Origin: Eurosta solidaginis
Taxonomy: Eukaryota > Arthropoda > Insecta > Diptera > Tephritidae
Assembly: GCF_040869045.1 (NCBI RefSeq)
Contig: NW_027136978.1
Span: 1 to 64,000, forward strand
DNA: 64,000 bases
Reading direction: 5' to 3'
Shown here: positions 63,399 through 64,000 of the stretch, piece after piece
Layout of the letters: the number at the start of each line of letters is the position of its first letter
Numbering within the stretch: position 1 is the stretch's first letter
Notes under the pieces: model-generated
Told to the model about the DNA's origin: nothing
Databases searched by the model: none
Seen by the model: only the letters and a program-made list of their open reading frames with translations
Program-made: the position numbers and the translations under genes

Positions 63399-64000
63399 TT
63401 TTTTTTTTTAATTTGCTTACCGGGATAAAGGTTAGCATGCTTAAAATACGCAAGTCGTTTTGTTCTACAAATTTAAGTAGATAACTCATCAGTTGTTTGC
63501 ATCAGAGCGACAATTTTTGAGATAGTTATTAAAACTGTTTAAAGGTTGTAAAACGTTCTTTCTCGTTGTATATCCTTTAATTCTAGAGTTAAATTGATAA
63601 ATAACGTGTACGAATTTGTTTAACGCATTTGTTTTGGTTACTCGACGTCTCCGTTCTCGTGTAGCCTACATATTGCGTTTTTTTTAATTTGCTTACCGGG
63701 CTAAAGGTTGGCATGCTTAAAATACGTAAGTCGTTTTGTTCAACAAATTTAAGTAGATAACTCATCAGTTGTTTGCATCAGAGCGACAATTTTTGAGATA
63801 GTTATTAAAACTATTTAAAGGTTGTCAAACGATGTTTCTCGTTGTATATCCTTTAATTCTAGAGTTAAATTGATAAATAACGTGTACGAATTTGTTTAAC
63901 GCATTTGTTTTGGTTACTCGACGTCTCCGTTCTCGTATAGCCTACATATTGCGTTTTTTTTAATTTGCTTACCGGGCTAAAGGTTAGCATGCTTAAAATA
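63399..64000 (+). repeat. Subfamily 2 satellite at right edge of window
   Basis: Two further monomers and the start of another, with 'acgcaagtcg', 'ttctacaaattt', 'aaacgttctttctcg', 'ggttggcatg' and 'aaactatttaaagg' with 'caaacgatg'. The last pair of states recurs in the 11- to 14-monomer region (for example near 27212, 30267 and 33870), so relatives of that unit reappear here. The window ends 18 bp into a monomer, so the array continues. Confidence 0.93.

Noticed and set aside
1..64000. CRISPR array, because of regular repeats
   Set aside because: The repeats are 277-278 bp and directly adjacent with no unique spacers. This is satellite organisation.
1..64000. Canonical 17-bp CENP-B box in the monomer
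   Set aside because: No stretch on either strand fits the core pattern NTTCGNNNNANNCGGGN. The nearest 'cttaccgggc' lacks the TTCG half at the right distance.
1..64000. Internal duplication within the monomer, suggested by 'gtttctcgttgta' and 'cgttctcgtgta' about 100 bp apart
   Set aside because: The similarity is limited to roughly 12 bp and does not extend to either side, so a dimeric origin is not supported.

Overview
This window is essentially one satellite DNA array with no protein-coding gene. A monomer of about 277-278 bp is repeated head to tail, always in the same orientation, roughly 225 times, from the first base to the last, so the array extends beyond both edges. The monomer is AT-rich but keeps many CpG dinucleotides and carries a T-tract of variable length. 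The array is broken only by three copies of a 351-bp tRNA-derived SINE and one 220-bp palindromic MITE. The SINE body (Pol III A/B boxes, then a conserved body ending near 'cgccttacattt') looks from memory like a family common in higher flies, especially tephritid fruit flies. The undepleted CpG fits an insect. I therefore infer dipteran heterochromatin (pericentromere, centromere or sex chromosome). The host call was not checked by a search.

Layout. (1) 1-20,150: subfamily 1 monomers, recognised by 'gcatgttt', 'gttcatca' and mostly 'gcgataat'. This part has long-range duplicated blocks: A1 (1-3018), A2 (6113-9139) and A3 (12884-16187), plus B2 (9491-11685) and B3 (16539-19021). The SINE sits at A2/B2, at the end of B2 and at A3/B3, always at the same position in the monomer. 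The equivalent sites after A1 and after B3 are empty. (2) About 20,150-22,700: a transition where monomers of both types are arranged in 4-mer and 3-mer blocks. (3) About 20,160-47,500: subfamily 2 monomers ('gcatgctt', 'gttcaaca', 'gcgacaat') in a higher-order repeat (HOR) whose unit varies from 11 to 14 monomers. It ends in a tandem 1,394-bp (5-monomer) duplication. (4) 47,506-47,725: a near-perfect palindrome with an 8-bp target-site duplication, a hAT-like MITE present once. (5) 47,734-50,940: less organised subfamily 2 monomers. (6) 50,940-54,970: two copies of a 2,066-bp unit, each containing a shortened 121-bp monomer. (7) 55,091-63,398: two almost identical copies of a 4,170-bp (15-monomer) unit, then ordinary monomers to the end.

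Nothing encodes a protein. The short open frames of 60-72 codons recur with the monomer or the SINE and are by-products of repeat sequence. The biology here is array evolution: unequal exchange and block amplification at several scales, with transposon insertions that either were amplified with the array (SINE) or were not (MITE).
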